A stretch of DNA of 64,000 nucleotides from an uncultured Collinsella sp. (lineage in GTDB: Bacteria; Actinomycetota; Coriobacteriia; Coriobacteriales; Coriobacteriaceae): NCBI GenBank assembly GCA_958413895.1, contig CATYVQ010000006.1, positions 59,130 through 123,129 of the forward strand, in the 5' to 3' direction. The notes beneath the pieces are model-generated. The model made no database searches, was not told the DNA's origin, and saw only the letters and a list, made by a program, of their open reading frames with translations. A program made the translations under genes and the position numbers. Positions 34,277 through 42,694 of this stretch are shown here, piece by piece. Position 1 is the first letter of the stretch. Every line of letters begins with the position of its first letter.

Positions 34277-36782
34277 GGTGATAAAGGTGACGGAACAGAA
34301 GATGAGCCCGCAGGCTATCGAGGTGCGTGGCGCGCGCGTTCATAACCTTAAAGACATCGATATCGATATTCCGCTGGGAAAGCTTGTGGGCATTGCCGGC
34401 GTGTCGGGTTCGGGCAAGAGTTCGCTGGCGCTGGGGGTTCTTTATGCCGAGGGCTCGCGTCGCTACTTGGAAGCACTCAGCACCTATACTCGCCGTCGCC
34501 TAACACAGGCCGAACACGCCCAGGTGGACGAGGTACTGCACGTGCCGGCGGCGCTCGCGCTACACCAGCGTCCGAGCGTGCCGGGCGTGCGTTCCACTTT
34601 TGGCACCATGACCGAGCTCAACAATAGCCTGCGTCTGCTCTTTAGCCGCTGCGCCCATCACGTGTGCCCGCATTGCGGGGCGCGTGTGGAGCCGAGCCTT
34701 AACGTGGCTGCGGGCCTGTCGCTCACGTGCCCCGCATGCGGTCGCGAGTTCTACGCGCCGGGTGCCGAGGACCTTGCCTTTAACAGCGGCGGCGCGTGCT
34801 CTACCTGCGGCGGCACTGGTGTCATGCGCGAGGTGGACGAGGCGAGCTTGGTGCCCGACGAGTCAAAGACTATCAACGAAGGCGCGGTGCTTCCCTGGGG
34901 CACGCTCATGTGGGATCTGATGAAGCAGGTGGCAGGCGAGATGGGCGTACGCACCGACGTGCCGTTTAACCAGCTCACGCCTCAAGAGCGCGACATCGTG
35001 TTTCATGGTCCGGCGGTTAAGAAGCACATTCTCTACGTTCCCAAAAACGGCGAGGGCGCCACGCCGCTCGATTTCACCTATTACAACGCCGTCTATACCG
35101 TCGAGAATGCGCTCGCCAAGGTCAAGGACGATAAGGGCTTAAAACGCGTCGCGCGCTTTTTGCGCGAGGGAGCATGCCGCGATTGCGGCGGCACGCGTCT
35201 TTCCGAGGCTGCGCGCCAGCCCCAGGTGCGTGGTATCAATCTGGCGCAGGCCGCGGCCATGACGCTGGGCGAGGCGATTGAGTGGGTGCGCGGGGTGCCC
35301 GCATCCTTGCCGCCCGAGATGCAGCCCATGGCGACGGATATCTGCGATTCGTTTTTGGGCGCGGCCCGTCGTCTGGTCGATCTGGGCCTCGATTACCTCT
35401 CGCTCGACCGCGCCGGTGCCACGCTCTCCACGGGTGAGCGCCAGCGCGTGCAGCTTGCTCGCGTGGTGCGCAATCGATCGACAGGCGTGCTTTATGTGCT
35501 GGACGAGCCTTCGATTGGCTTGCATCCTGCCAATGTCGACGGCCTGGTGGGCGTGATGCGCGATCTGGTGGATGACGGCAACACCGTGGTTGTTGTCGAC
35601 CACGATACGCGCGTACTGGCGGAAGCCGACTATCTGGTTGAGATGGGTCCCGTTGCTGGAGCAGGCGGCGGCAATGTGATTGCTGCGGGCACGGTAGACG
35701 AGGTCGAGCAATCGCGGGGCAGCCGCATCGCTCCGTTTTTGCGCGCAGAGCCCAAGCGCTTGCGTCCGCAGGTGACTGACGACGACATGTTCGATCAGGG
35801 CCATATCCGCATGGCAACCGAGGCCATCCATACCGTCAAACCGCTCGAAGTCGATATCCCGCGCGGCCGCCTTGTCGCGGTAACGGGCGTTTCGGGTTCG
35901 GGCAAGACGACACTGGTGCTCGAGACGCTCATCCCGGCACTCAAGGCGCAGGCAGCTGGCGAGCGCCTGCCGGGGCACGTGCGTTGGGTCGATGCCGAGG
36001 GTATTGCCCGCGCAAACCTGATTGACGCTACGCCCATCGGCGCCAACGTGCGCTCGACGGTCGCAACCTATGCCGACATCCATGATGAGCTGCGCCGCGC
36101 CTTCGCCCGTACGCCCGAGGCCAAGGCAGCCGGCTACAAGGCGGGCGCCTTTAGCTACAACACCGGCGCCTTGCGCTGCCCTACGTGTGACGGCACGGGC
36201 TCGATATCGCTCGACGTGCAGTTTTTGCCCGACGTCGAGATCGTCTGCCCAGCATGCCGTGGTTCGCGCTACGCCGAGGCCGCCTCGCATATCCATCGCG
36301 AGGGTAAGGACGGGAGCTTGCTGACGTTGCCGCAGCTCATGGACATGAGTGTGGACGAGGCCATCGACGCCACACTGGGACTCAAGAAGGTTCAGGCGCG
36401 CTTGCAGACCTTGCACGACTTGGGCTTGGGCTATCTCACGCTCGGTGAGCCCACGCCGGCGCTTTCGGGCGGCGAGGCACAGCGCCTTAAGCTCGCGAGC
36501 GAGATGGGCCGCGTGCAGGATGATGCCGTATTCGTGTTCGACGAACCCACGATTGGCCTGCATCCGCTCGATGTTCAGGTGTTGCTGAGTGTGTTTGACG
36601 GCCTCGTTGCCAAGGGCGCCACGGTTATCGTGATCGAACACGATCTCGACCTTATCCGTAACGCCGATTACGTGATCGACATGGGCCCGGGCGGTGGCGA
36701 CGCGGGCGGGCAAATCGTCTGCGCCGGTACGCCGGGCGACATCGTGGCCTGCTCCGCAAGCATCACCGGCCGCTACCTATAG
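34269..36782 (+). CDS. UvrA-like ABC protein (UvrA2 type)
   Basis: 837 residues, shorter than UvrA (about 940). Two ABC modules with Walker A GVSGSGKSS and GVSGSGKTT and four zinc-binding CxxC pairs (CPHCGARV, CPACG, CSTCGG, CPTCDG...CPACRG). The second signature is LSGGEAQRLKLA, but the first is altered to LSTGERQRVQLA. The region normally binding UvrB is reduced, as in UvrA2/DrrC-like proteins linked to drug resistance. A canonical uvrA is expected elsewhere. The start ATG overlaps the ATPase gene; a GTG six codons later (near 34287) is an alternative. Confidence 0.88.
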   Translation: MSRVIKVTEQKMSPQAIEVRGARVHNLKDIDIDIPLGKLVGIAGVSGSGKSSLALGVLYAEGSRRYLEALSTYTRRRLTQAEHAQVDEVLHVPAALALHQRPSVPGVRSTFGTMTELNNSLRLLFSRCAHHVCPHCGARVEPSLNVAAGLSLTCPACGREFYAPGAEDLAFNSGGACSTCGGTGVMREVDEASLVPDESKTINEGAVLPWGTLMWDLMKQVAGEMGVRTDVPFNQLTPQERDIVFHGPAVKKHILYVPKNGEGATPLDFTYYNAVYTVENALAKVKDDKGLKRVARFLREGACRDCGGTRLSEAARQPQVRGINLAQAAAMTLGEAIEWVRGVPASLPPEMQPMATDICDSFLGAARRLVDLGLDYLSLDRAGATLSTGERQRVQLARVVRNRSTGVLYVLDEPSIGLHPANVDGLVGVMRDLVDDGNTVVVVDHDTRVLAEADYLVEMGPVAGAGGGNVIAAGTVDEVEQSRGSRIAPFLRAEPKRLRPQVTDDDMFDQGHIRMATEAIHTVKPLEVDIPRGRLVAVTGVSGSGKTTLVLETLIPALKAQAAGERLPGHVRWVDAEGIARANLIDATPIGANVRSTVATYADIHDELRRAFARTPEAKAAGYKAGAFSYNTGALRCPTCDGTGSISLDVQFLPDVEIVCPACRGSRYAEAASHIHREGKDGSLLTLPQLMDMSVDEAIDATLGLKKVQARLQTLHDLGLGYLTLGEPTPALSGGEAQRLKLASEMGRVQDDAVFVFDEPTIGLHPLDVQVLLSVFDGLVAKGATVIVIEHDLDLIRNADYVIDMGPGGGDAGGQIVCAGTPGDIVACSASITGRYL

Positions 36783-36783
36783 A

Positions 36784-36818
36784 CAATGAGGCAAAGGGAC
36801 AGCCCCTTTGCCTCATTG
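36784..36818. repeat. GGGAC palindrome, family 1 (copy 4)
   Basis: CAATGAGGCAAAGGG and CCCTTTGCCTCATTG (15-bp perfect arms) around ACAGC. It begins two bases after the stop of the UvrA-like gene and separates it from the convergent ATPase gene. Confidence 0.8.
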
Positions 36819-36822
36819 ATGC

Positions 36823-37923
36823 CTATTTCACGCATTGAGCCGCGAGATAGTCGCGGAAGAATGGCAATTCAAATGCGACGAGCCCTCGTCCTCGTTCCCC
36901 GATGATGCCGGCATCTATCATTCGGCGTCGGTAGCGGGAGACCTGCTGCGGCGAACGCTTAAGGCGCTCGACAAGGTCGGCGGTGGTGGACTCTTCCTCG
37001 TCATCGAGCATGGCGATGAGGAATCGCTTGTCCTCTGCAGTGAGTTCCCGATAGGTTGCCGCGAGGATTCGGTCGTCCATCTCGTCGCGCGCGATTTTGA
37101 TTCCCAGGTCAAAGTCGCGTGACGAGATTTCCTTCGAATCGCTTGTGAGATCCCAGGCACGGTAGCCTACGAGTTGCAATAGGAAGGGAAAACCAGAGAT
37201 CGAGCGAACGGCTCTATCGATTCCCTCAGCATCTGCCAGGCGATCGTTTTCCTGGATTGTGCGAATCAAGGCCTCGCGTACGTCATAGTCGGCAATGCGA
37301 CCCAGATGATATTGTTGGGCGCGGCGAAGGAACGAGACCGTCTTGTGGTTCAGCAACGTCGAGACGTTGTTGGGAAGTCCCGCCATGAGCAGGGCGACGC
37401 GTTTCCCATCGGTCACAAAGTGCTGATACGTCGCTGCGAGCTGAATCATTTCGTCGAGTGTCGGGTCCACCTCGTCAACCGTGACGAGCAGACCGGTGCC
37501 TGCCTCGTTGAGCTGGTCGATGATGTCGCTCATGCGATAACGCCAGGTTGAGGCATCGTGAACGCGATTGACCTCGATGCTGCCGAGCGGTGCAATTCCG
37601 AGACCGGTGACTTCGAAGTTCTTAGACGGGTCGATAAGATGGCCGGCGGCGCGTTTCGCCCCGAACTCGATTTCCTCAAGCATTCCCGGGAGCGCGGTCG
37701 TCTTTACGGCTATCCAGCCGTGGGATTCCGCCCTTGTCGCGAGCGACGACATGAGAGCAGTTTTACCGGTTCCACGCGCGCCTGAGAAGATCGAGGTCAA
37801 TTCTGGGCGCCTGCGCTGGCTCAAGAAGGCACGGTCCAAATCCCGAATAATCTGTTGTCTGCCAGCGAGATGGGCAGGAACCTCACCAAAACTGGGGGTA
37901 AACGGGTTCTCGAGATATTTCAC
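36823..37923 (-). CDS. AAA ATPase with C-terminal winged helix (paralogue)
   Basis: 366 residues with a GTG start (MKYLENPFTPSFGE) preceded by AAAGGAG. Walker A GARGTGKT near residue 48, Walker B LLVTVDEVD near 148, the shared AGLPNNVSTLL...FLRRAQQYHLG segment, and a C-terminal helix-turn-helix-like part (TTADLVERLKRSPQQVSRYRRRMI). It ends convergently against the UvrA-like gene whose upstream neighbour is the related ATPase. Cytoplasmic; function unknown. TTAACT ... AGTTAA at 37948-37971 upstream may be its operator. Confidence 0.82.
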   Translation of the reverse strand: MKYLENPFTPSFGEVPAHLAGRQQIIRDLDRAFLSQRRRPELTSIFSGARGTGKTALMSSLATRAESHGWIAVKTTALPGMLEEIEFGAKRAAGHLIDPSKNFEVTGLGIAPLGSIEVNRVHDASTWRYRMSDIIDQLNEAGTGLLVTVDEVDPTLDEMIQLAATYQHFVTDGKRVALLMAGLPNNVSTLLNHKTVSFLRRAQQYHLGRIADYDVREALIRTIQENDRLADAEGIDRAVRSISGFPFLLQLVGYRAWDLTSDSKEISSRDFDLGIKIARDEMDDRILAATYRELTAEDKRFLIAMLDDEEESTTADLVERLKRSPQQVSRYRRRMIDAGIIGERGRGLVAFELPFFRDYLAAQCVK

Positions 37924-37947
37924 AAGGCTCTCCTTTCACACCGCCGT

Positions 37948-37971
37948 TTAACTTCATTTTACTTTAGTTAA
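37948..37971. promoter_or_regulatory. Inverted repeat upstream of second AAA ATPase gene
   Basis: TTAACT and AGTTAA with a 12-bp AT-rich spacer, 25 bp upstream of the GTG start. Possible operator or promoter element; the arms are short. Confidence 0.35.
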
Positions 37972-38040
37972 TTCTGATTAAAAGTGAGGGCTCTTTATCT
38001 AGAGCATCAATTAGGCGTGTGTGCCATCGGCGTGGCGCTT

Positions 38041-38075
38041 GAATGTGACAAAGGGACGGTCCCTTTGTCACATTC
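38041..38075. repeat. GGGAC palindrome, family 1 (copy 5)
   Basis: GAATGTGACAAAGGGAC and its exact complement (17-bp arms) around one base. The trmL stop and its last Met codon lie inside the repeat. Confidence 0.85.
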
Positions 38076-38667
38076 CCGGAAAGCCTGTTTGGCGCAGGGC
38101 TTCGTAGAGGACGATGGCGGCGCTGTTGGAGAGGTTGAGTGCGCTGATGCGGTAGTCGTCCGGGTTGACGAAGTTGCCGCAGATATCCTGTTGAAGGATG
38201 GTCTCGTGGCTGTCCTCGGTATGCCCGAGCGATTCCTCGTGAGCTTCCCAAGCCTCGGCGTTATCGAGTGAGTCGCAATCGCGCAGCATGGGGATGCGCT
38301 CGCAACGCTCGGGCGCCGCGGCAAGCAGTGGCTCGGGAATGCCCGAGCTCTCGCTGCCAAAGACCAAAAAGTCGCCGTCGCGGTAGGTGCTTTGCGCATA
38401 GGTACGGCGCGCCTTTTTGGTCAGCAGATGCAGGCGGGCATCGGCGGGGGAGAGACCGTTGCGCGCAAGAAAATCCTCCCAGCCGGCATAGGTCGTCACA
38501 TCCAAGTTTTGCCAGTAGCCCAGGCCGGCGCGACGTACCGTTTTGTCGTCGAGCGAAAACCCCAGCGGCTCAACCAGATGCAGACGGGCGCCGGTGACCA
38601 CGCAGGTGCGGCCGATATTGCCCGTATTGGCCGGAATCTCGGGCGCATACAGCACAATGTTGAACAT
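38068..38667 (-). CDS. tRNA (cytidine/uridine-2'-O)-methyltransferase TrmL-type
   Basis: 199-residue SPOUT methyltransferase from the ATG of MFNIVLYAPEIPANTGNIGR (AAGGAG upstream). Knot motifs: TGNIGRTC, FGSESSGIPEPLL and SALNLSNSAAIVLYEALRQ. TrmL methylates the wobble nucleotide of tRNA-Leu isoacceptors. Normal length is about 155-160; here some 35 extra residues (DCDSLDNAEAWEAHEESLGH and onward to NPDDYR) are inserted before the final knot motif. The insert is rich in His, Asp and Glu and may be a lineage-specific loop. The C terminus (GFPGM) is formed by a dispersed palindrome. Confidence 0.9.
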   Translation of the reverse strand: MFNIVLYAPEIPANTGNIGRTCVVTGARLHLVEPLGFSLDDKTVRRAGLGYWQNLDVTTYAGWEDFLARNGLSPADARLHLLTKKARRTYAQSTYRDGDFLVFGSESSGIPEPLLAAAPERCERIPMLRDCDSLDNAEAWEAHEESLGHTEDSHETILQQDICGNFVNPDDYRISALNLSNSAAIVLYEALRQTGFPGM

Positions 38668-38690
38668 GAATCTCCTTGGCTCAGAACGAA

Positions 38691-38729
38691 AAACCACCAC
38701 GAAGGGGACAGGCACCTTCGTGGTGGTTT
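38691..38729. repeat. Palindrome with GGGGACAGGCACC core
   Basis: AAACCACCACGAAGG and CCTTCGTGGTGGTTT (15-bp perfect arms) around a 9-base centre, in the trmL leader. The GGGGACAGGCACC core is akin to the other GGGAC palindromes here, so it may be a fourth subfamily. Confidence 0.75.
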
Positions 38730-38768
38730 GGCGGTTACGTAGGCGGAAAAATGCCCGCTTGGATAAAC

Positions 38769-39899
38769 CTAGGCGCGGTGCCAGTCGGTCAGGCAGGCAT
38801 CGAGGGAGGCGATGAGCGCATCCTTGTCCATGTGACGGCCAATGATGCATAGGCTCGTCATACGGTCGCCCGTCTCGTCGTCCCAAATTTGCATGATCTC
38901 GGGGTTCTCGTCGATGATCTTCTGCTTCTCGCCCTCGGGCGCCGAGTCGACAAACAGGCCGTTCTCCATCAGGCGCATCTGGTGGCCAGCCTGCTCGAAC
39001 ATGTAGCACATGTCCGGATTGCCGGTCTGCCACAGCGGGCCCTTGACGCGGATGACCTCGTCGGGCCACTCCTGCTCAACAAAATCGGTGAACTTCTGCA
39101 GGTCGAACGGCTTACGGCGCGAATACACAAAGGTCTCGATGTCGTACTCGAGCACCTCGGGGTCTTCGTGCTCCTCGGGATGCTCCATGGCCTCGATCCA
39201 GGCGGCGGAGTTGTAGGCGCGCATAAAGTCGAAGCGGTCGGTGTCGAGCAGCTCCTCCATGGGAACCTCGCCGTTTTGAGCCTCGACAATCACGGCGTCC
39301 TTCTGCAGGCTGCGCACGATAGCCTTGAGCTCGGCGATCTGCTCGGGGCTCACGGTATCGGTCTTGTTGAGGATCAGCGTGGAGCAGAACTCGATCTGCT
39401 GGATGAGCAGGCTCTCGATGTCGTCCTCGTCAATATCCTCGGCCAGCAGGTCGCGGCCGCCGTTGAACTCGTCATACATGCGGGCGCAATCGACCACGGC
39501 CACGATGTTGTCGAGCGCGAGCTTGGGCTCGCCGCCCACCTTGGCCTCGTCGCAAAAGCTCGAGATGGTGTAGGCGATGGGGATAGGCTCGCAAATGCCC
39601 GATGCCTCGATGATGATGTAATCGAAGTTGCCCGAATCGGCGATGCCCTGCAGCTGGTTGGCCAGGTCATCCGAAAGCGTGCAGCAGATGCAGCCGTTGG
39701 TGAGCGGGATAAGGTCGTCGGTCTCGGAAAGGCCGCCGTCGGCGATGAGGCTGGCGTCGACATTGATCTCGCCGATGTCGTTGACGATCACGGCGGCGCG
39801 GATGCCGCCGTCGTTAGCGAGGATGTGGTTGAGCAGCGTGGTCTTGCCGGCACCGAGGTATCCGGTAAGCATGATGATCTTCACGGGTTTGTTGGGCAT
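38769..39899 (-). CDS. CobW/COG0523-family GTPase (metal chaperone type)
   Basis: 376 residues from the ATG of MPNKPVKIIMLTGYLG (AAAGGAGGG upstream). P-loop GYLGAGKTT, the metal-binding GCICCTLSDD (CxCC), IIIEASGICEP, and NKTD. The C-terminal CobW_C domain ends in PDMCYMFEQAGHQMRL and further. Members insert or store zinc, cobalt or other metals. There is no Zur box or cobalamin gene nearby to tell which metal. A His/Glu-rich stretch (EHPEEHEDPEV) may bind metal. Confidence 0.92.
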   Translation of the reverse strand: MPNKPVKIIMLTGYLGAGKTTLLNHILANDGGIRAAVIVNDIGEINVDASLIADGGLSETDDLIPLTNGCICCTLSDDLANQLQGIADSGNFDYIIIEASGICEPIPIAYTISSFCDEAKVGGEPKLALDNIVAVVDCARMYDEFNGGRDLLAEDIDEDDIESLLIQQIEFCSTLILNKTDTVSPEQIAELKAIVRSLQKDAVIVEAQNGEVPMEELLDTDRFDFMRAYNSAAWIEAMEHPEEHEDPEVLEYDIETFVYSRRKPFDLQKFTDFVEQEWPDEVIRVKGPLWQTGNPDMCYMFEQAGHQMRLMENGLFVDSAPEGEKQKIIDENPEIMQIWDDETGDRMTSLCIIGRHMDKDALIASLDACLTDWHRA

Positions 39900-39985
39900 G
39901 TGCCCTCCTTTGTTAGACATGGCTTACAGTTGAATCTTATGCCAAACGCCTGCTCTTATACCCACGCGCCGGCAAATAACACAAG

Positions 39986-40327
39986 CTACTCCCAGGCTCC
40001 CCAAACATCGGGGCAATAACCGACGGTGGCCTTTTTGCCGTTGCGCACGATGGGCTCGGCCAAGACCTGCTGGCTCTCGAGCAGCTTGTCGAAGCGCTGA
40101 CTAGGGGTGAGGTGCTGAATGAGCGCGAGCGTCTCCTCGTCCTTGGCTTTGGGGTTGAGCAGCTTGTCGATGCCGCCAACTGCCTGCATCACGCTCGTGA
40201 GCTCGCCCTTGCTCATCTCCTTTTCCTTTAGGTCGATAAACTGCACCTTAATGCGGCGCTCCTTAAAATAGCGCTGAGCCTTCTTGGTATCGAAGGACTT
40301 CTTGGTGCCAAAAATCTGGATATTCAT
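39986..40327 (-). CDS. ArsC/Spx-family protein lacking the catalytic Cys
   Basis: 113 residues of the arsenate reductase-like (ArsC/Spx/YffB) fold: MNIQIFGTKKSFDTKKAQRY, the FIDLKEKEMSKGEL helix and RNGKKATVGYCPDVW. In catalytic ArsC and in Spx a Cys occupies the first loop; here the codon is TCC (Ser11). The protein is thus unlikely to be an arsenate reductase, and may be a regulator or a binding protein. It lies 11 bp downstream of the flavoprotein gene in the same orientation. Confidence 0.85.
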   Translation of the reverse strand: MNIQIFGTKKSFDTKKAQRYFKERRIKVQFIDLKEKEMSKGELTSVMQAVGGIDKLLNPKAKDEETLALIQHLTPSQRFDKLLESQQVLAEPIVRNGKKATVGYCPDVWGAWE

Positions 40328-40338
40328 GTTCCGCCGTT

Positions 40339-40962
40339 CTACCTGATGAAGTTGGTCGTTGCTCGATCTGCCTCGGGCGCGTTGATACCGGCGGCCTGTC
40401 CTGCCTCGATGCAGCGGAGGAGCCAGGCCATGTTTTTGCCGATGTTTCGCATGGTGGCAAGGCCCTCGGCATCTCCATCGGCGTCGCCGGGCACGCGGCC
40501 AAACACGTTGTTCCAGTAGGTGGAAGCAACCACGGGCATTTGCTTAATGGTGAAGTACTTATTGAGTACATCGAAGGTGGTCGACGTGCCGCCGCGACGG
40601 GCGACGGCGACTGCGGCGCCGGGTTTGTGCTCAAAGGCATGCCCGCCTGCATAGAAGGCGCGATCGAGGGCCGAAAGGATGCGCCCGCTGGGGTGCGCAT
40701 AGTAGACAGGTGAGCCAAAGACAAAGCCATCTGCCTGCTCGGCGGCAGCGATGAGCTCGTTCACCACGTCGTCACCAAAGGCGCAGCGACCGCCAAGCTT
40801 GCCGCACTGGCCGCAACCGATGCAATCGCGAATGGGCTTGGCGCCCAGCTGAAACACCTCGGTATCAATGCCTTCGGCATTGAGCTGCTCGGCGACCTCG
40901 GCGAGTGCGCGGGCGGTGTTGCCGTTTGCCTTGGGGCTGCCATTGACCAAAAGAACCTTCAT
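40339..40962 (-). CDS. Iron-sulfur flavoprotein-like NAD(P)H-dependent FMN reductase
   Basis: 207 residues, flavodoxin-like fold starting MKVLLVNGSPKANGNTARAL (FMN phosphate loop). CIGCGQCGKLGGRC near residue 47 has the compact Cys spacing seen in iron-sulfur flavoproteins. GSPVYYAHPSGRILSALDR is the second FMN loop. Probably a redox flavoprotein with unknown partner. The ATG follows a GTG by one codon; GAGGGAG lies upstream. In an operon with the ArsC/Spx-like gene. Confidence 0.88.
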   Translation of the reverse strand: MKVLLVNGSPKANGNTARALAEVAEQLNAEGIDTEVFQLGAKPIRDCIGCGQCGKLGGRCAFGDDVVNELIAAAEQADGFVFGSPVYYAHPSGRILSALDRAFYAGGHAFEHKPGAAVAVARRGGTSTTFDVLNKYFTIKQMPVVASTYWNNVFGRVPGDADGDAEGLATMRNIGKNMAWLLRCIEAGQAAGINAPEADRATTNFIR

Positions 40963-41036
40963 CACAAACTCCCTCTGCTTTTGGTGACTTCTGCAGAGGA
41001 TTATCGCACGATGGGGGCGGCGGTGCGGGCGCGGTA

Positions 41037-42566
41037 CTAATCCAGTTTGGTACCTGGCACCTGCACGGCTTTCCCGAGCAACGCTTTGAGCTCGTTCAAA
41101 ATGGAAACGGGCTGTCGATCGACAGCGTCCAGATGAAGCGTCGCCACACGAATGGGTGGCTGATATTCAAGCGAGCCGATGAGCACGGGAGAACCCAGGA
41201 ACCGCTCGATTTCTTCTGCGATCGCGTCGGTCTCTTCGGGATCAAAGTCGTCGAAAAGCGCCACGAATGTCGGCCCCGTCGAGCGGAACAGGCGACCCTT
41301 GCCGCGCGAGCATTCCATAAGGCAGGCGGCGCTTTCGGCGAGCACGCGGTCGCCTGCATCGAATCCAAAGCGGGCATTGACCTCGGCGATATCGTCGACC
41401 TTAATGGCAATAAAGCCTGCCTCGCGCGCCACGCGACGCATTTCGCCAATGGCGTTGACCAGGGCGTGAATATCGCCCAGGCCGGTTACGGAATCAGTCG
41501 TATCTGCCAAGCTTCGGTTGATGATAATGCCCACATACATGCTGGGCTCGGTATCGGTGCCGTCCAAGCGGTAGCCCGTGCAGTCGCAAAGCACGTATTT
41601 TCCGGGGGCATCCATCACGCGATACTGCATGTAGTGGAAGTGCCACGTGCCGTTTATCACCATGTCGAGCTCGGCGCGTACGTTGCCGCGGTCCTCGGGA
41701 TGAACGCGGGCAAGCCACATGTCGACCGAGTTAAAAGGATGCTGGGAAGGCAGGTCAAAATCGCGCACGGCGTTGATCGACCATTGCGATTCGCCCGTAT
41801 CGAGATTGAGGATAAACGGATAGCGCGTCTCGGAGCTCATGGAGATCGCTTGGAATACGCGGTCGTTGCAGGGAAGCTGCTCGGCAATTGGGTGTAGCGG
41901 CGCGTTATTGTCTTTCGGTTGCTGCACACGATGCATAAGCTTATAGCGATACATCTTACGATCGGCGTCCATCGTCAGCTGGCGACGCGTGTCGCCAGCA
42001 AGTGGATCGACGCGCGAGCAGCCAAAGCTAAAGCTGGCGATCATGGGCGCCTTGCCACCTGAGCTCGCCTCGACCAGCCCGGCACGCACCTGCTCCAAGC
42101 GCTGCTCGAGTTCAGTCTCGTTTGCGGAGGGCGAGATGAGCACAAACTCGTCTCCACCGATACGGAACAGCATCTCATCGTGCTCCAGGGTTTCGGAGAG
42201 CGTGCGGCAGATGCTCAGAATATAGCGATTGCCTTCGGCGTGGCCAAACCTATCATTGCAATGCTTGAGATGGTCGATGTCAATATAGGCGCAGGTGAAG
42301 GGGTCGCCTTTGCGCCAGAGCTGCTCGACGTGACGGTCGAGTCCGCTGCGGTTGCCCAAGTTGGTGAGCGAATCGATATAGGCGTTGCACTCAAGCAACT
42401 GGCGCTCTTGTTGCAGGATGGCATGCGTCTTTTGCAGTTGCTCACCAACGGCGCGTAGTCCAGCGGGCAGCGCGGCAACATCGAGTTCGGCGGTCGAGAT
42501 GCCATTCGCAAGTCGCTGAAGATAGGCAATAATCGATTGCTCGCCCATGCGATACGACTCGTTCAT
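41037..42566 (-). CDS. GGDEF diguanylate cyclase with PAS and degenerate second GGDEF domain
   Basis: 509 residues from MNESYRMGEQSII (AAGGAGG upstream). A short helical lead is followed by an active-type GGDEF domain with IDSLTNLGNRSGLD, ID-IDHLKHCND and RIGGDEF, then a PAS-like domain (FILNLDTGESQWSINAVRDF ... HPEDRGNVRAEL) and a second GGDEF-like fold (TDSVTGLGDIHAL) without GGDEF residues. No membrane segment, so cytoplasmic. It probably makes c-di-GMP, with the PAS and degenerate domains as sensors. Same layout as the N-terminal half of the upstream larger protein, suggesting duplication. Confidence 0.88.
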   Translation of the reverse strand: MNESYRMGEQSIIAYLQRLANGISTAELDVAALPAGLRAVGEQLQKTHAILQQERQLLECNAYIDSLTNLGNRSGLDRHVEQLWRKGDPFTCAYIDIDHLKHCNDRFGHAEGNRYILSICRTLSETLEHDEMLFRIGGDEFVLISPSANETELEQRLEQVRAGLVEASSGGKAPMIASFSFGCSRVDPLAGDTRRQLTMDADRKMYRYKLMHRVQQPKDNNAPLHPIAEQLPCNDRVFQAISMSSETRYPFILNLDTGESQWSINAVRDFDLPSQHPFNSVDMWLARVHPEDRGNVRAELDMVINGTWHFHYMQYRVMDAPGKYVLCDCTGYRLDGTDTEPSMYVGIIINRSLADTTDSVTGLGDIHALVNAIGEMRRVAREAGFIAIKVDDIAEVNARFGFDAGDRVLAESAACLMECSRGKGRLFRSTGPTFVALFDDFDPEETDAIAEEIERFLGSPVLIGSLEYQPPIRVATLHLDAVDRQPVSILNELKALLGKAVQVPGTKLD

Positions 42567-42604
42567 GATGGATAACCTCCTTGGGCGGAACAACGGTTTG
42601 TATC

Positions 42605-42635
42605 ATATCCCCAATTCGACTTGAATTGGGGATAT
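42605..42635. terminator. Perfect inverted repeat between two c-di-GMP genes
   Basis: ATATCCCCAATTC and GAATTGGGGATAT (13 bp) with a 5-base loop. It may end transcription of the EAL gene or act as an operator for the GGDEF gene, whose start is 39 bp away. Confidence 0.55.
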
Positions 42636-42694
42636 AAGTTAGCCAATGGGGACAAATGCCCCCCTTCGGCGGTGGCGTTTTGCGCGCGAGCGTA

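Noticed and set aside
35139..36713. 524-codon open frame opposite the UvrA-like gene
   Set aside because: Composition and lack of motifs show it to be a shadow of the ABC protein on the plus strand.
38769..40019. 376-codon plus-strand frame opposite the CobW gene
   Set aside because: It is antisense to a protein with clear GTPase and CxCC motifs and has no motif of its own.
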